This document shows, piece by piece, positions 1 to 5,446 of a stretch of 6,416 nucleotides of DNA (its first letter is position 1; the number at the start of each line of letters is the position of its first letter). The position numbers and the translations under genes are program-made. Location: NCBI GenBank assembly GCA_023426005.1, contig JAFABO010000031.1, positions 1 to 6,416 on the forward strand, written 5' to 3'. The notes under the pieces are model-generated. The model was not told where the DNA came from and ran no database searches. It saw only the letters and a list, made by a program, of their open reading frames with translations. The stretch comes from Bacillota bacterium. Its GTDB lineage: Bacteria; Bacillota; Clostridia; Acetivibrionales; DSM-1351.

Positions 1-2
1 CC

Positions 3-140
3 AACAATTATGTCAGACATGATTCCAACAAGCTGGCAAAGAAAATAATAGAGCTGGTTTCAGATCTGGTGCTGTCAAAAGACAAGGAAAGAATCCTGGA
101 TTATTACTACTCCAGGGACAGGATAAACAAAATCGGGTAA
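3..140 (+). CDS. C-terminal fragment of an unidentified protein, possibly a GT4 glycosyltransferase
   Basis: An open frame enters from the left edge and ends at TAA 138-140, giving 45 residues. It is highly charged and probably helical: an LAKKIIELVSDL stretch, then KDKERILDYY and a basic end RDRINKIG. Helical tails of the form 'D..LA..I..L..D' are common at the end of GT4 (glycogen-synthase-like) glycosyltransferases. That family would suit the glycogen debranching gene that starts only 19 nt downstream, presumably in the same transcript. No catalytic motif is inside the window, so the family call is weak; only the reading frame and its stop are well supported. Confidence 0.5.
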   Translation, partial: NNYVRHDSNKLAKKIIELVSDLVLSKDKERILDYYYSRDRINKIG

Positions 141-159
141 CGGGAAATGGTGAAGTACA

Positions 160-2181
160 ATGGAGTTTGGCAAAAGCTGCTGGTATGATTTCCAGCAGGG
201 AAGTGAAAGGGAATGGATAGTGACCAACGGGATCGGAGGCTATGCCTCATTATCCCTGATGGGCTCCAACAGCAGAAGGTATCACGGCCTGCTGGTGGGA
301 GCTCTCAAGCCTCCTACAAGCAGATACCTGCTATTGTCGAATCTGCTTGAGGATATAATTTTCACTGGCGGCAGTCAGGTATCCCTGTCCTCTTTCCTGA
401 CAAAGGGCTTTAATAATGAAGAGTACATAAATCACGGCTATGACAGGCTCACAAGGGTGAAATACGACTTTTTTCCCGAGTTCACCTTTAATCATGAGGA
501 TATTGTCATAAAGAAAAAAATAGCAATGAAACAGGGCGAGAATACTACTGTGGTGCTCTATGAAATAAGGAACGGCTCCCGGAGGGCCTCTCTCAAACTC
601 ACACCGCTGGTTAATTTCAGGGATCATCACCACAGGAGTCTTAAAGAAAATCTTGATTTTGTAACAAGAATTATCGGCAACGAAATGAATGTTTATCCTG
701 CCGGTTCAAAGGTCAGCCTCCGCATGGGAGTGAACGGAGGACAAATCAGGAAGCTGGAGGATTGTTACTTTTACAATATGTTTTACACACTTGAGCAGGA
801 GCGGGGACTTGACTGCCTGGAGGATCATTTCATCCCGGGCTTTTTCAGCGTTGAATTGAACCCGTGGGAATGCAAAACCGTCGCTTTTACGGCTTCCTGC
901 TGTGAAGGTGTGAGCCCTGCCGGTGAGCTGCAAGACGCAGCCGGTCCGGAAAAACAGCTTTCAGACGCGGTGCAGGTCATATCCGACCGGACTGGCCGCA
1001 TGGAAGGGCTGTTAAAAAGAACAGGTTATTCAAATGGCCTGGTAAAAAGGCTGGTACTGGCAGCAGATAACTTTATCGTTTACAGGAACTCCACAAGAGC
1101 CAGCACAATAATTGCCGGCTACCCGTGGTTCACCGACTGGGGCAGGGACACAATGATAGCCTTTACCGGGTTGACCCTTACCACAGGCAGGTTTGCCGAC
1201 GCAAAAGAGATTTTGTATACCTTTTCAAGATATATTGATTACGGACTTATACCCAATATGTTTCCCGACGACGGTGAAAAGCCGGCATACAACAGTGTGG
1301 ATGCAGCCCTGTGGTATTTTGAAGCCGTAAACAGCTATTTGAAATATACCGGGGATTTTGAATTTATCAAAGAGGAGCTATACCCCTGCCTGAAAAATAT
1401 ATGTGAGCATTTTATGAGCGGAACCATATATGATATCACAATGACGGGTGACGGCTTGATAACAGCCGGAAATGAAAATACCCAATTGACCTGGATGGAC
1501 GCAAAGGTGGGCGACTGGGTGGTCACCCCCAGACATGGGAAGGCAGTGGAGATAAATGCCTTATGGTACAACGGTTTGAGGATAATGTCGGAACTGGCAC
1601 AAAAGTTTATGGACAGGGATGTATACCTGGAGCCGGCTTCAAAAACAAAGGCCTCCTTTGAAAAGGTATTTTGGAATGAGGAGCAGCAGTGCCTGTACGA
1701 CGTGGTTAATGAAGCCGGCAGCGACGGCAGCATCAGGCCCAACCAGATACTTGCCGTGGGACTGTCCCATGCGGTATTGGAGGGCCATAAGGCCAGGAGT
1801 GTGGTGGAAAAGGTGTGGAAGGAACTGTACACGCCTTACGGCCTGAGAACCCTGTCCCGGGACAGCCGGCAGTACAGGGGTGTATACTCCGGCGACGTGT
1901 GGAGCAGGGATGGCGCATATCACCAAGGGACTGTGTGGACCTGGCTTCTGGGCAGATTCATCAAGGCTTATGTCAGAGTCAACGGGAATACGGCTGAAGC
2001 AAGAAGGGCTGCTCAGGATTTTATTCTGCCCTTTGCAGATCATATGAGGGATGCCGGAGTAGGAAACATTTCGGAAATTTTTGACGGCAGCAGTCCGCAC
2101 CGCCCAAGGGGCTGTTTTGCCCAGGCCTGGAGCGTGGCTGAAATACTGAGGGCTGCCGTTGAGGATGCTGGGCTTGAATGA
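160..2181 (+). CDS. Glycogen debranching enzyme (amylo-alpha-1,6-glucosidase, archaeal/bacterial type, GH133)
   Basis: A complete 673-residue cytoplasmic enzyme expected to remove alpha-1,6 branch points from glycogen or limit dextrins. Two family domains are visible. The N-terminal beta-rich domain (about residues 15-240) carries the hallmark WIVTNGIGGYAS (19-30) and SRRYHGLLV (38-46). The C-terminal (alpha/alpha)6 barrel (about 290-665) carries AGYPWFTDWGRD (319-330), GLIPNMFPDDG (362-372), SVDAALWYFEAV (379-390), WMDAKVGDW (445-453), SGDVWSRDGAYHQGTVW (577-593) and ISEIFDG (637-643). The length is normal for the short bacterial/archaeal form, unlike the much longer eukaryotic bifunctional enzyme. 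The ATG fits the family N-terminus; the SD is weak (GGTGA at 149-153). It lies 19 nt after the upstream fragment and 73 nt before whiA, so co-transcription is likely. No frameshift or missing motif is seen. Confidence 0.93.
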   Translation: MEFGKSCWYDFQQGSEREWIVTNGIGGYASLSLMGSNSRRYHGLLVGALKPPTSRYLLLSNLLEDIIFTGGSQVSLSSFLTKGFNNEEYINHGYDRLTRVKYDFFPEFTFNHEDIVIKKKIAMKQGENTTVVLYEIRNGSRRASLKLTPLVNFRDHHHRSLKENLDFVTRIIGNEMNVYPAGSKVSLRMGVNGGQIRKLEDCYFYNMFYTLEQERGLDCLEDHFIPGFFSVELNPWECKTVAFTASCCEGVSPAGELQDAAGPEKQLSDAVQVISDRTGRMEGLLKRTGYSNGLVKRLVLAADNFIVYRNSTRASTIIAGYPWFTDWGRDTMIAFTGLTLTTGRFADAKEILYTFSRYIDYGLIPNMFPDDGEKPAYNSVDAALWYFEAVNSYLKYTGDFEFIKEELYPCLKNICEHFMSGTIYDITMTGDGLITAGNENTQLTWMDAKVGDWVVTPRHGKAVEINALWYNGLRIMSELAQKFMDRDVYLEPASKTKASFEKVFWNEEQQCLYDVVNEAGSDGSIRPNQILAVGLSHAVLEGHKARSVVEKVWKELYTPYGLRTLSRDSRQYRGVYSGDVWSRDGAYHQGTVWTWLLGRFIKAYVRVNGNTAEARRAAQDFILPFADHMRDAGVGNISEIFDGSSPHRPRGCFAQAWSVAEILRAAVEDAGLE

Positions 2182-2240
2182 ATGCGGAAGTGTGAGTTTG
2201 GCAGTGGAGGCAATGCTGATTGCATACCGGCTGCCGAAGG

Positions 2241-2246
2241 AAGGAG
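2241..2246 (+). promoter_or_regulatory. Ribosome binding site fixing the whiA start
   Basis: AAGGAG lies 8 nt before the TTG at 2255. It supports that TTG over the in-frame TTG at 2159, which would overlap the debranching-enzyme gene and add 32 residues with no resemblance to WhiA. An ATG at 2250 is out of frame. Confidence 0.75.
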
Positions 2247-2254
2247 CTGATGTT

Positions 2255-3208
2255 TTGTCATTTTCAACGTTAGTAAAGGACGAGCTTTGCAGAGTGGAAT
2301 TGCATCACGATACCTGCTGTATGAAATCTGAAATTTTCGGGGTCATTCTGACGGGGAACCTTTTTTCCAATGAGAAAAACAACAGAAATATAAAGATGGT
2401 GACCGAAAATGCCGCATTTGCCAGAAGAATATACTCCACGGTCAGGAAGGTATACGGTATCAGTCCCGAGGTTGCCATAAGAAGAAACAGCAGGCTGAAA
2501 AAGCATGTATCATATTCGGTAATTTTTGCCTCAATGCGGCTGATTAACAAAATGCTTTACGACTTCGGAATAAGTGCTTTTTCCGATAATATTAATCCGG
2601 ATAAAGAGATCCTGAGAAAAGTATGCTGCAAAAAAAGCTTCCTGCGTGCTGCATTTCTGTCAGGAGGTTCCATAAGCGACCCCGAGAAAACCTATCACCT
2701 TGAAATATCCACCCGCAATTGCTACTGTGCCGGATTGATCAGGGAGCTGCTGCAGGAGTATGACATAAATGTGAAAATAATTGTCCGCAAAGGAATTTAT
2801 GTGGCTTATATAAAGGAAGGGGAAAATATCGTTGATTTTCTTAATATTATAGGGGCGCACGGCGCATTAATGGAACTTGAAAATGTGAGGATTCTCAAGG
2901 ATATGAGAAACAGTGTCAACCGCATTGTGAACTGTGAGACCGCAAATCTTGAAAAGACTGTGAATGCTTCTGTAAGACAAATGGAAAATATCAGATTTAT
3001 CCGGTCTTTAATAGGTTTGGACAAGCTGCCGGAAAATCTTGTTGAAATAGCAAATCTGCGGCTGGAATACAGTGGGGCCAGCCTGAAGGAGCTTGGAGAA
3101 ATGCTCCATCCCAAACTTGGAAAATCCGGAGTTAATCACAGGCTGAGAAAACTCGACGAGATTGCCGACCAATTGAGGGACAATCTGAAAAGAAATACTG
3201 CCAGATAA
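2255..3208 (+). CDS. whiA: WhiA, sporulation/cell-division DNA-binding protein (degenerate LAGLIDADG + HTH)
   Basis: A 317-residue protein if started at TTG 2255, giving the typical WhiA opening MSFSTLVKDELCR. Order: an N-terminal WhiA domain (about 1-85); a LAGLIDADG homing-endonuclease-like fold (about 90-215) with CCKKSFLRAAFLSGGSI (124-140) and DPEKTYHLEIS (142-152); the linker MRNSVNRIVNCETANLEKT (217-235); and a C-terminal helix-turn-helix region with LPENLVEIANLRLEY (258-272), SLKELGEML (276-284) and KSGVNHRLRKL (290-300). WhiA proteins keep the homing-endonuclease fold without nuclease activity. They are known to act in sporulation-specific cell division in Streptomyces and in division and chromosome segregation in Bacillus. 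The usual clostridial neighbours rapZ and yvcK are not in the window; the gene instead follows a glycogen debranching enzyme. Its stop overlaps a candidate sigma-H promoter for the spoIIA genes. Confidence 0.95.
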   Translation: MSFSTLVKDELCRVELHHDTCCMKSEIFGVILTGNLFSNEKNNRNIKMVTENAAFARRIYSTVRKVYGISPEVAIRRNSRLKKHVSYSVIFASMRLINKMLYDFGISAFSDNINPDKEILRKVCCKKSFLRAAFLSGGSISDPEKTYHLEISTRNCYCAGLIRELLQEYDINVKIIVRKGIYVAYIKEGENIVDFLNIIGAHGALMELENVRILKDMRNSVNRIVNCETANLEKTVNASVRQMENIRFIRSLIGLDKLPENLVEIANLRLEYSGASLKELGEMLHPKLGKSGVNHRLRKLDEIADQLRDNLKRNTAR

Positions 3209-3233
3209 AGGTAAATGAAGGGAAATATTGAAT
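3207..3233 (+). promoter_or_regulatory. Candidate sigma-H promoter for spoIIAA-spoIIAB-sigF
   Basis: AAAGGTAAA (3207-3215) resembles the sigma-H -35 element RnAGGAnWW with one core mismatch. It is followed after exactly 11 nt by ATTGAAT (3227-3233), a full match to the -10 element RnnGAAT. The -35 overlaps the whiA stop. Sigma-H with Spo0A drives spoIIA in Bacillus subtilis, so the placement fits. A transcript would begin near 3240, leaving a leader of about 70 nt. No start-site data are available. Confidence 0.4.
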
Positions 3234-3263
3234 AATATATTGTCATATTAATGGCAGGTGCAC

Positions 3264-3270
3264 TGTCAAA
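3264..3270 (+). promoter_or_regulatory. Spo0A-box-like heptamer upstream of spoIIAA
   Basis: TGTCAAA differs from the Spo0A box TGTCGAA at one position. It lies roughly 25 nt downstream of the transcript start predicted from the candidate sigma-H promoter, whereas activating boxes usually sit at or upstream of -35. It could belong to another promoter or be chance, since a 7-mer with one mismatch is common in AT-rich DNA. Confidence 0.2.
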
Positions 3271-3296
3271 CAAACTATATCAGTGTACTTTAAAAT

Positions 3297-3303
3297 AAGG
3301 GGG
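3297..3303 (+). promoter_or_regulatory. Ribosome binding site for the spoIIAA TTG start
   Basis: AAGGGGG ends 8 nt before TTG 3312. No in-frame ATG exists near the expected N-terminus, so this SD decides the start. Confidence 0.7.
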
Positions 3304-3311
3304 CAATATAC

Positions 3312-3653
3312 TTGGATGTAAAGTTACTAAGGAGAGGAACCACTCTGGTTATCAGAATAATGGAGGATATGGACCATCATTCGGCTCAATACCTGAGGCA
3401 AAAAATTGACAACGAGATTATCAAGTCAACAGTAAAAAATATAATTTTTGACTTTTCAAAAGTCAATTTTATGGATAGTTCAGGAATTGGTATAGTTGTA
3501 GGCAGGTATAAAAATATTCAGAAACTTAACGGCAGAGCTGCAATAGTAAATGCCAATCCTAAAATAATGCAAATATTTGAGATGTCCGGTGTTTTAAAAA
3601 TAATTCCGGTCTATACAGATCTGGAGGATGCGCTTACCTCCATGTGCGGATAA
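3312..3653 (+). CDS. spoIIAA: SpoIIAA, anti-sigma-F factor antagonist (STAS domain)
   Basis: A 113-residue single STAS-domain protein. In its unphosphorylated form it binds SpoIIAB and displaces sigma-F; SpoIIAB phosphorylates it and SpoIIE reverses this. Visible signatures are MDHHSAQYLRQKID (20-33), matching the DHH..A..L...(I/V) segment of SpoIIAA, and FDFSKVNFMDSSGIGIVVGRY (46-66). In the D-S-S-G motif (55-58), Ser56 aligns with the phosphorylated Ser58 of B. subtilis SpoIIAA. MSGVLKIIPVY (91-101) is the usual C-terminal strand/helix. The start is TTG behind a G-rich SD. It is the first gene of the spoIIA cluster, but a 104-nt spacer separates it from spoIIAB, where overlap or near contact is typical. 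Confidence 0.95.
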   Translation: MDVKLLRRGTTLVIRIMEDMDHHSAQYLRQKIDNEIIKSTVKNIIFDFSKVNFMDSSGIGIVVGRYKNIQKLNGRAAIVNANPKIMQIFEMSGVLKIIPVYTDLEDALTSMCG

Positions 3654-3744
3654 TTGGAAAGGCTTTTTTAATTAGCCGGAAATGGCTTGACGCAAGTGTT
3701 TTTATCACTATTTGTTGGCAGGCACGTATTTCATGCGTGAATGC

Positions 3745-3752
3745 AGAGGGAG
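3745..3752 (+). promoter_or_regulatory. Ribosome binding site fixing the spoIIAB start
   Basis: AGAGGGAG sits 5 nt before ATG 3758. It selects this ATG over an upstream in-frame GTG at 3644 that overlaps spoIIAA and would add 38 residues not seen in the family. Confidence 0.7.
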
Positions 3753-3757
3753 TTTTT

Positions 3758-4183
3758 ATGCAGCTTATAAATGAAATGAGACTTGAATTTATGAGTAAAT
3801 CAAATAACGAGGCGTTTGGCAGGATCGTTGCAGCTGCGTTTGCGTCGCAGCTGGATCCCACTGTTGAAGAACTTGCAGATATAAAGACTGCTGTTTCGGA
3901 GGCAGTGACAAACGCTATAATCCACGGATATGAGAACAATTCCGGTATGGTCAGAATGATATGCAGATTATATGATGCCGGAATTGAAATCGCTATTTCC
4001 GACGAGGGAAAAGGAATAGAGGATGTGGAACTTGCGAGGCAGCCTCTCTATACCTCCAAACCTGACATGGAACGCTCGGGAATGGGCTTTACCGTAATGG
4101 AAAGCTTCATGGACAGAGTTGACATCGTATCTGAACCTGATAAAGGAACCACTGTTACATTGTTTAAGAATATAAAATCCTGA
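3758..4183 (+). CDS. spoIIAB: SpoIIAB, anti-sigma-F factor / serine kinase (GHKL ATPase)
   Basis: A 141-residue anti-sigma factor that sequesters sigma-F and phosphorylates SpoIIAA. The start at ATG 3758 gives the family N-terminus NEMRLEF.S.S.NEAFGR. Bergerat-fold ATP-site motifs are present: the N box SEAVTNAIIHGYEN (47-60, with Glu48 and Asn52), the G1 box DEGKGI (82-87) and the G2 box RSGMGFTVMESFMD (106-119), then DKGTTVTL (128-135). Arg22 matches Arg20 of the B. subtilis protein, a residue in contact with SpoIIAA and sigma-F. The length is that of the family (about 140-146). It is flanked by unusually long spacers of 104 nt before and 159 nt after. The open frame runs back to 3644 without a stop, which I treat as chance because there is no conserved sequence in that extension. 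Confidence 0.95.
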   Translation: MQLINEMRLEFMSKSNNEAFGRIVAAAFASQLDPTVEELADIKTAVSEAVTNAIIHGYENNSGMVRMICRLYDAGIEIAISDEGKGIEDVELARQPLYTSKPDMERSGMGFTVMESFMDRVDIVSEPDKGTTVTLFKNIKS

Positions 4184-4216
4184 TTACCTTATTTTAATAC
4201 TGGGGTAAGTTTTTTT
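4184..4216 (+). terminator. Weak terminator-like hairpin between spoIIAB and sigF
   Basis: TTACCTT (4184-4190) can pair with GGGGTAA (4202-4208), giving 5 Watson-Crick and 2 G-U pairs around an 11-nt loop. After one G comes a run of seven T (4210-4216). It begins immediately after the spoIIAB stop. The stem is short and low in GC, so partial termination or none is possible. If active it would attenuate sigF expression relative to its regulators. Confidence 0.35.
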
Positions 4217-4256
4217 ATACATATCGGTGTAAATATTTACTATAAATGTATAAAAA
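4212..4256. repeat. Nested palindrome in the spoIIAB-sigF spacer
   Basis: TTTTTATACAT (4212-4222) and ATGTATAAAAA (4246-4256) form a perfect 11-bp inverted repeat. Centred between them is a perfect 12-bp palindrome, GTAAATATTTAC (4229-4240); the two centres differ by half a base. The left arm uses five of the T residues of the terminator-like element. It could be an operator for a dimeric regulator, a transcript hairpin with an internal loop, or AT-rich coincidence, though 11 perfect pairs plus a co-centred palindrome makes coincidence less likely. Confidence 0.6.
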
Positions 4257-4342
4257 TATATGAGCTTGCCAATAATGTTGATATGGGTAGTATTTGCAAG
4301 CAGCAGTATGTGTAATATGTGACAGAAAGGTTTAGGTAAGCT

Positions 4343-5089
4343 ATGAAGGATATAACCGATGAAGCAGTTCTAACACTTATCATAAATGCTAAAGCCGGGG
4401 ATAAACAGGCTCAGGCCACTTTAGTCGAAAAGAACATAGGTCTGGTTTGGAGCATAGTGAAAAGGTTCCAAAACAGAGGTTACGAAGTTGATGATTTATA
4501 TCAGATAGGAAGCATCGGGCTGATTAAGGCCATTAATAAATTCGATATATCCTATGATGTTAAATTTTCTACATATGCAGTGCCTATGATTATCGGAGAA
4601 ATCAAAAGATTTATAAGAGACGACGGCATAATCAAGGTCAGCAGATCGTTAAAGGAAATTGCATCAAAAGCCCGCATCACAAAAGAGATCATCAGCAAGG
4701 AACTCGGCAGGGAACCGTCCGTCAATGAAATCGCCGAACGGATAAATGTGTCTCCCGAAGAGCTTGTACTTGCACTTGAGGCCGGCTGTACGCCGGAATC
4801 CCTCTACAGCACGGTAGGGGAAGGCGACAACACTCCAATTTTATTGATTGACCGTATAAATGCCGACAACAACAGCAGTGAAGTTGATTTAATAGATAAA
4901 ATCGCCATACGGCAGATTTTGGATTCATTGGATACCAGGGAACGCCAGATAATCATTCTGAGATATTTTAAGGAAAAGACCCAGGTTCAGATTGCCAAGC
5001 TGTTGGGAATATCCCAGGTCCAGGTGTCGAGAATTGAGAAAAAGATATTAAAGGATATAAAGCATAAAATGATTGCCAACGGAAATTGA
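4343..5089 (+). CDS. sigF: RNA polymerase sigma-F factor, forespore-specific
   Basis: A 248-residue sigma-70-family factor. Region 2 spans about 28-101, with NIGLVWSIVKRF (31-42), the core-binding/-10 segment DDLYQIGSIGLIKAI (50-64) and FSTYAVPMIIGEIKRFIRDD (75-94). Region 3 is about 103-165 and includes ELGREPSVNEIAERI (120-134). Region 4 (about 185-242) carries LDTRERQIIILRYF (196-209) and the helix-turn-helix KTQVQIAKLLGISQVQVSRI (212-231). Sigma-F and sigma-G are close paralogues; the position after spoIIAA-spoIIAB decides for sigma-F. The start is ATG 4343 with a modest SD (AGAAAGG at 4324-4330, 12 nt away, or AGG at 4334-4336). Preceded by a 159-nt spacer, so it may also have its own expression control. 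No clear terminator follows. Confidence 0.95.
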   Translation: MKDITDEAVLTLIINAKAGDKQAQATLVEKNIGLVWSIVKRFQNRGYEVDDLYQIGSIGLIKAINKFDISYDVKFSTYAVPMIIGEIKRFIRDDGIIKVSRSLKEIASKARITKEIISKELGREPSVNEIAERINVSPEELVLALEAGCTPESLYSTVGEGDNTPILLIDRINADNNSSEVDLIDKIAIRQILDSLDTRERQIIILRYFKEKTQVQIAKLLGISQVQVSRIEKKILKDIKHKMIANGN

Positions 5090-5098
5090 TTAACACAC

Positions 5099-5310
5099 AA
5101 AGAGCTTACCAAAGTCAATTACGGTTGAAAGCCTTCGCTTTCTGTGCGAATATTGCTTTTAAGTGTGGCTTTCAACGCAGTTTGGGTTTGAATGATTTTG
5201 TACTTCAGGGGCTTCAGTCTCAAACCCAAGCTATCGGCTTTTAGCCGATAGTAATTGACTTGAATAGTACGGTTTACAACAAGTCACCTACAAATTTCAG
5301 TAAGCTCTTT
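5099..5310 (+). ncRNA. Large branched inverted-repeat element (candidate structured RNA or miniature mobile element)
   Basis: Perfect complementary arms define a branched fold. P0: AAAGAGCTTAC (5099-5109) with GTAAGCTCTTT (5300-5310), 11 bp. P1: AAGTCAATTAC (5112-5122) with GTAATTGACTT (5251-5261), 11 bp. P2: GTTGAAAGCC (5124-5133) with GGCTTTCAAC (5167-5176), 10 bp, capped by TTCGC/GCGAA (5134-5138/5146-5150). P3: TTGGGTTTGA (5182-5191) with TCAAACCCAA (5220-5229), 10 bp. P4: CTATCGGCT (5231-5239) with AGCCGATAG (5243-5251), loop TTT. P2, P3 and P4 sit inside P1 as a four-way junction with very short joints; G5251 is shared between P1 and P4. The P3 loop has a direct repeat CTTCAG-GGG-CTTCAG (5203-5217). 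No stem is followed by a T-run, so it is not an ordinary terminator. Strand is assigned from the neighbouring genes; inverted repeats themselves do not show it. I cannot name an RNA family. Confidence 0.6.
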
Positions 5311-5329
5311 TAACCGTGCTGCCCATTGC

Positions 5330-5358
5330 TTGAAGTTGTACTCGCGTACCAGTAAAAT
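5330..5358 (+). promoter_or_regulatory. Candidate sigma-A promoter upstream of the small membrane gene
   Basis: TTGAAG (5330-5335, 4/6 to TTGACA) is followed after 17 nt by TAAAAT (5353-5358, 5/6 to TATAAT). It would start transcription near 5365, giving an 80-nt leader for the 46-codon gene. Match and spacing are reasonable, but spore-coat-compartment genes are not usually read by sigma-A, and chance matches are frequent. Confidence 0.25.
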
Positions 5359-5433
5359 CAGCAAAGGTTGCCTGACTCCAAAGTTGAGCGTCAATCTAAA
5401 CTGGCACAACGGGTTAAGCACTACACTATGGAC

Positions 5434-5441
5434 AGGGGGAG
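5434..5441 (+). promoter_or_regulatory. Strong ribosome binding site for the small membrane gene
   Basis: AGGGGGAG ends 5 nt before ATG 5447. It is one of the better SD sequences in the window and is the main reason for calling the following short frame a gene, with this ATG as its start. Confidence 0.65.
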
Positions 5442-5446
5442 TTTGC

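Larger units (their letters stand above)
5311..5446 (+). other. Rest of the sigF-spoVA gene-free region: weaker second folded module
   Basis: This completes the 357-nt stretch without a gene. GTaCCAGT (5346-5353) can pair with ACTGGcAC (5400-5407), seven pairs and one mismatch. It encloses TCAGCAA (5358-5364) against TTGCcTGA (5368-5375, one bulged C) and TTGA-GCG-TCAA (5384-5394). TTAACC (5310-5315) and GGTTAA (5412-5417) could close it from outside, sharing T5310 with P0. These stems are shorter than those upstream and several could occur by chance. A possible sigma-A promoter lies at 5330-5358. The minus strand is open over this part but shows no recognisable protein. Confidence 0.35.

Noticed and set aside
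2182..2250. A 22-codon ATG frame in the debranching-whiA gap, ending just before the whiA start.
   Set aside because: It has no SD, an unremarkable composition, and its end merely contains the whiA SD.
2159..2254. An upstream extension of WhiA from an in-frame TTG at 2159.
   Set aside because: It overlaps the debranching enzyme, has no SD, and WhiA proteins begin with the (M)SFS..VK.EL segment encoded at 2255.
3688..3716. TTGACG with a 17-nt spacer as a promoter for spoIIAB.
   Set aside because: The -35 is fair, but the -10 position (ATTTGT) does not resemble TATAAT.
4275..4322. A 15-codon frame in the spoIIAB-sigF gap.
   Set aside because: It is too short, has no SD, and there is no sign of coding constraint.
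5231..5261. P4 hairpin as an ordinary rho-independent terminator for sigF.
   Set aside because: The stem is good (9 bp, GC-rich core) but is followed by TAATTGAC rather than a T-run, and it is part of a larger junction.
5099..5310. A CRISPR array or tandem repeat explanation for the repeated motifs.
   Set aside because: The repeats are inverted pairs of different sequences, with no regular unit, spacing or spacers.
5284..5440. A minus-strand open frame ending in a basic, helical-looking tail (KQWAARLKELTEI), possibly a transposase remnant.
   Set aside because: There is no SD, no recognisable motif, and it is open through a region of inverted repeats and antisense to the small membrane gene. 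The resemblance to a transposase end is only an impression.
5330..5446. An N-terminal extension of the small membrane protein (39 extra residues from a TTG).
   Set aside because: There is no SD before the TTG. The extension lies over a folded non-coding region, and a strong SD stands at the internal ATG.
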